Assembly: GCF_000428945.1 (NCBI RefSeq)
Contig: NZ_AUAX01000018.1
Span: forward strand, 62,001-126,000
Direction of reading: 5' to 3'
Length of the DNA: 64,000 bases
Origin: Hamadaea tsunoensis DSM 44101
GTDB taxonomy: Bacteria; Actinomycetota; Actinomycetes; Mycobacteriales; Micromonosporaceae
Positions 62,011-64,000 of this stretch are shown here, piece after piece; the stretch's first letter is position 1; every line of letters starts with the position of its first letter. Position numbers and translations under genes: made by a program. The notes beneath the pieces were generated by a model. That model searched no databases, was not told the origin of the DNA, and was given only the letters and a program-made list of their open reading frames with translations.

Positions 62011-64000
62011 TACCGGGGCTTGGTACGCCGCGTCGGCTCGGCGACCGTGGGATCGTCCGGCCAGGGATGGCGCGGGTAGCGGCCGCGCAGCTCCGCGCGT
62101 ACCTGGGGGTATCCGTTGCGCCAGAAGGAGACCAGGTCCGCGGTGACCGCCGCGGGCCGGCCGGCGGGGGACAGCAGTCGCAGCACGACCGGCGTACGCC
62201 CGCCGGCGATGCGGGGGGTGGCGGTCCAGCCGAAGACCTCCTGGACCTTGACGGCGAGTGCCGGCGCGGCCGGGTCGGAGTAGTCGACCCGGATGTGCGA
62301 TCCGCTGGGCACGTGCAGGCGTTCGGGGGCGAGTTCGTCCAGCCGGGCGGCCTGTGCCCAGGGCAGCAGCCGGCGCAGCGCCGCGACGGTGTCGATGCGG
62401 TGCAGGTCGGCGCGGTTGCGGGCGGTGGCCAGGGCGGGTCCGAGCCACCGGGCCGGATCGGCCAGCAGCGCGGCGTCGTCGACCGCCGGCCACGGTTCGC
62501 CGAGGGTGTGGCGCAGGAAGGCCAGCCGCTCGCGCAGGGCGACCGCCGGCGGGCTCCAGTGCAGGAGCGCCAGGCCGTCGCGCCGCAGTCCTTCGGCGAG
62601 GGCGGCGCCGGTCAGCGCCGCGTCCGGTGTCCGTAGTGGACGTTCGCTGAGGATGATGGCGCCGAGGCGGGTGACGTGCCGGGCGACGACGTCTCCGTTC
62701 GACCAGGCGACCTCGTCGGCCTCGGCGTACAGGGCGGCGGCCGCCGTTCGCGCGGTGTCGGGATCGATGGGCGCGGCCAGGCGTACGCGGGCGGTGGCGC
62801 TGCCCGGCTGCCGGTCGGCGTCCGCGATGGCGAGCCAGGGCACGCCCGGTAGGCCTGAGGTGGGACCGAGTTCGGCCGCGGTGCCGCCGGTCATCAGATA
62901 CGAGCGGCCGCCGGGCGTCCGCTGCCGGGCGACGCGTTCGGGGAACGCCAGCGCGACGACGAGGGCGGCGGCCAGGTCGTCGGGCGGTCCTGCGGCCGGG
63001 GCGGGTGCGGCGGCCACCGCCGACGTCAGACGCCGCGCTTCGGTCCGCCACGTGGCGGTGGCCGCCGCGTCGGCGCCGTCGCGCAGCCGTCGCAGGGTAG
63101 CCGGGATGTCGTCGGTCGTGGTGCGCACGTCGGCGGACAGCAGCGCCACGACCTCGGCCGCGCGTCGCGTACCGAGGGTGGCGGCGGCGTCGAGCAGCGC
63201 CCGGGCCAGCCGCGGGTGGGCGCCGACCGCACCGATGTCCTGGCCGCGGGGCGTGATCCGGCCCGCGGGGTCCAGCGCGCCCAGTGCCGTCAGCGTGGTC
63301 CGCGCGACCTGCGCGGCCGCGCCCGGCGGCCGGTCGAGCAGGGCCAGGCCGGCGCCGTCGGCATCGCCCCACTGGGCCAGGTGCAGCATGAACGCGGTCA
63401 GGTCGGCGACGGCCACCTCGGGGTCGGGCTGCGCCGGCAGCCGTTCGTGCTCGCGCTCCGCCCAGCACCGGTAGACCCGGCCCGGCCCTTCGCGTCCCGC
63501 CCGGCCGGCGCGCTGGTCGGCGGACGCCCGTGAGGCGCGTACCGTCACGAGCGCGCCGAGCCCGCGTGCGTGGTCCATGCGCGGCACCCGCGCCAGCCCG
63601 GCGTCGACGACCACCCGCACGCCCGGCACCGTGAGGCTGCTCTCCGCCACCGCCGTCGCGAGCACCACCCGCCGCCGGACTCCGGGCTTCAGCACCTCGT
63701 CCTGTACGCCTGCCGCCTGCCGCCCGTGCAAGGCGATGACGTCGGCGCGGTCCCGCAGATCGGCGAGGCGGGCGGACACGGCGTTGATCTCGCCGGCGCC
63801 GGGCAGGAAGACGAGGACGTCACCGTCGCCCTCGCCGATCGCCCGGCGGACGACGGCCGCGACGTGATCGAGCAGGCGCGGATCGACCCGCAGCCCGTAG
63901 GGCGCGTCGACCGGTCCGGCCGGCGGAACCCAGAGCACCTCCACCGGGTACGCCGAGCCGGGCGTGGTGACGATCGGCGTACCGGGGCCGATCGCGCCGG
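62010..64000 (-). CDS. hrpB: ATP-dependent helicase HrpB, C-terminal part (5' end outside window)
   Basis: The open frame continues past position 64000, so about 660 residues of an 800-850-residue DEAH/RHA helicase are present. The second RecA domain is seen: VFLPGAGEINAV, VVLATAVAESSLTVPGVRVVVDAGLARVPRMD, and motif VI as DQRAGRAGREGPGRVYRCWAEREHERL. Then come the helicase-associated domain and the HrpB-specific C-terminus (LGPALATARNRADL, SGSHIRVDYSDPAAPALAVKVQEVFGW, TPVVLRLLSPAGRPAAVTADLVSFWRNGYPQVRAELRGRYPRHPWPDDP). The ATPase domain with Walker A lies upstream of the window. Bacterial HrpB proteins are RNA helicases of mostly unknown substrate. It is not linked to its neighbours. Confidence 0.95.
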   Translation of the reverse strand, partial: GAIGPGTPIVTTPGSAYPVEVLWVPPAGPVDAPYGLRVDPRLLDHVAAVVRRAIGEGDGDVLVFLPGAGEINAVSARLADLRDRADVIALHGRQAAGVQDEVLKPGVRRRVVLATAVAESSLTVPGVRVVVDAGLARVPRMDHARGLGALVTVRASRASADQRAGRAGREGPGRVYRCWAEREHERLPAQPDPEVAVADLTAFMLHLAQWGDADGAGLALLDRPPGAAAQVARTTLTALGALDPAGRITPRGQDIGAVGAHPRLARALLDAAATLGTRRAAEVVALLSADVRTTTDDIPATLRRLRDGADAAATATWRTEARRLTSAVAAAPAPAAGPPDDLAAALVVALAFPERVARQRTPGGRSYLMTGGTAAELGPTSGLPGVPWLAIADADRQPGSATARVRLAAPIDPDTARTAAAALYAEADEVAWSNGDVVARHVTRLGAIILSERPLRTPDAALTGAALAEGLRRDGLALLHWSPPAVALRERLAFLRHTLGEPWPAVDDAALLADPARWLGPALATARNRADLHRIDTVAALRRLLPWAQAARLDELAPERLHVPSGSHIRVDYSDPAAPALAVKVQEVFGWTATPRIAGGRTPVVLRLLSPAGRPAAVTADLVSFWRNGYPQVRAELRGRYPRHPWPDDPTVAEPTRRTKPR

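Overview
The window looks like chromosomal DNA of a filamentous actinomycete. GC is very high, starts are often GTG, adjacent genes commonly overlap as ATGA, GTGA or TGATG, and the enzymes are of actinobacterial type. The 18-bp repeats that translate as AKPVSRA/AKPVSGA next to a DUF222/HNH gene, the clusters of TTGATCA-type intergenic palindromes, and the frequent GTAC tetranucleotide suggest Micromonosporaceae (Actinoplanes-like). That family assignment is inference; no rRNA or other marker gene is present.

Region 1 (1-35061) is part of a modular type I polyketide synthase cluster. The first PKS gene enters the window inside an AT domain and ends in a thioesterase, so it is the last enzyme of the assembly line although it comes first on the DNA. 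A shortened glycosyltransferase-like gene follows, then three PKS genes coupled by overlapping stop/start codons, then a DrrA/DrrB-type ABC exporter and a GT4 glycosyltransferase. Seven modules are wholly or partly visible. Five of them carry both DH and KR, so the product should be a highly unsaturated (polyene-like) chain. All recognisable ATs but one carry the malonyl-type HAFH signature. Two modules lack a working AT: in the single-module PKS the AT is cleanly missing, and in the last module of the next PKS only a remnant of about 100 residues is left. The terminal module has a DH but no KR, and its AT carries the unusual signature QAVH. No loading module and no trans-AT gene is visible, so more of the cluster must lie upstream of position 1.

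Region 2 (35089-38774) holds a membrane histidine-kinase-like protein with no phosphoacceptor histidine, a divergently placed protein with Vps62-like and aerolysin-like features, a VanZ-like membrane protein and a 72-residue two-helix membrane protein.

Region 3 (39006-57244) is a nitrogen-assimilation block: urease ureABCFGD; a MarR regulator divergent from a cytoplasmic UrtA/AmiC-like binding protein; the urea ABC importer urtABCDE; and, after a siderophore-interacting reductase, the glutamate synthase pair gltBD on the minus strand. Urea is imported, split to ammonia and assimilated through GS-GOGAT. A perfect GTnAC-N6-GAAAC half-site upstream of gltB and two GAAAC boxes 22 bp apart upstream of urtA suggest shared GlnR control.

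Region 4 (57245-64000) is looser: a DUF222/HNH protein, a roughly 640-bp repeat-bounded patch containing a frameshifted gene, a one-helix membrane-anchored protein, a 340-bp cluster of TTGATCA palindromes, a small secreted protein and the 3' part of the RNA helicase gene hrpB. Operon ends are marked by very long GC-rich hairpins at 38777, 43298, 50072 and 61985.
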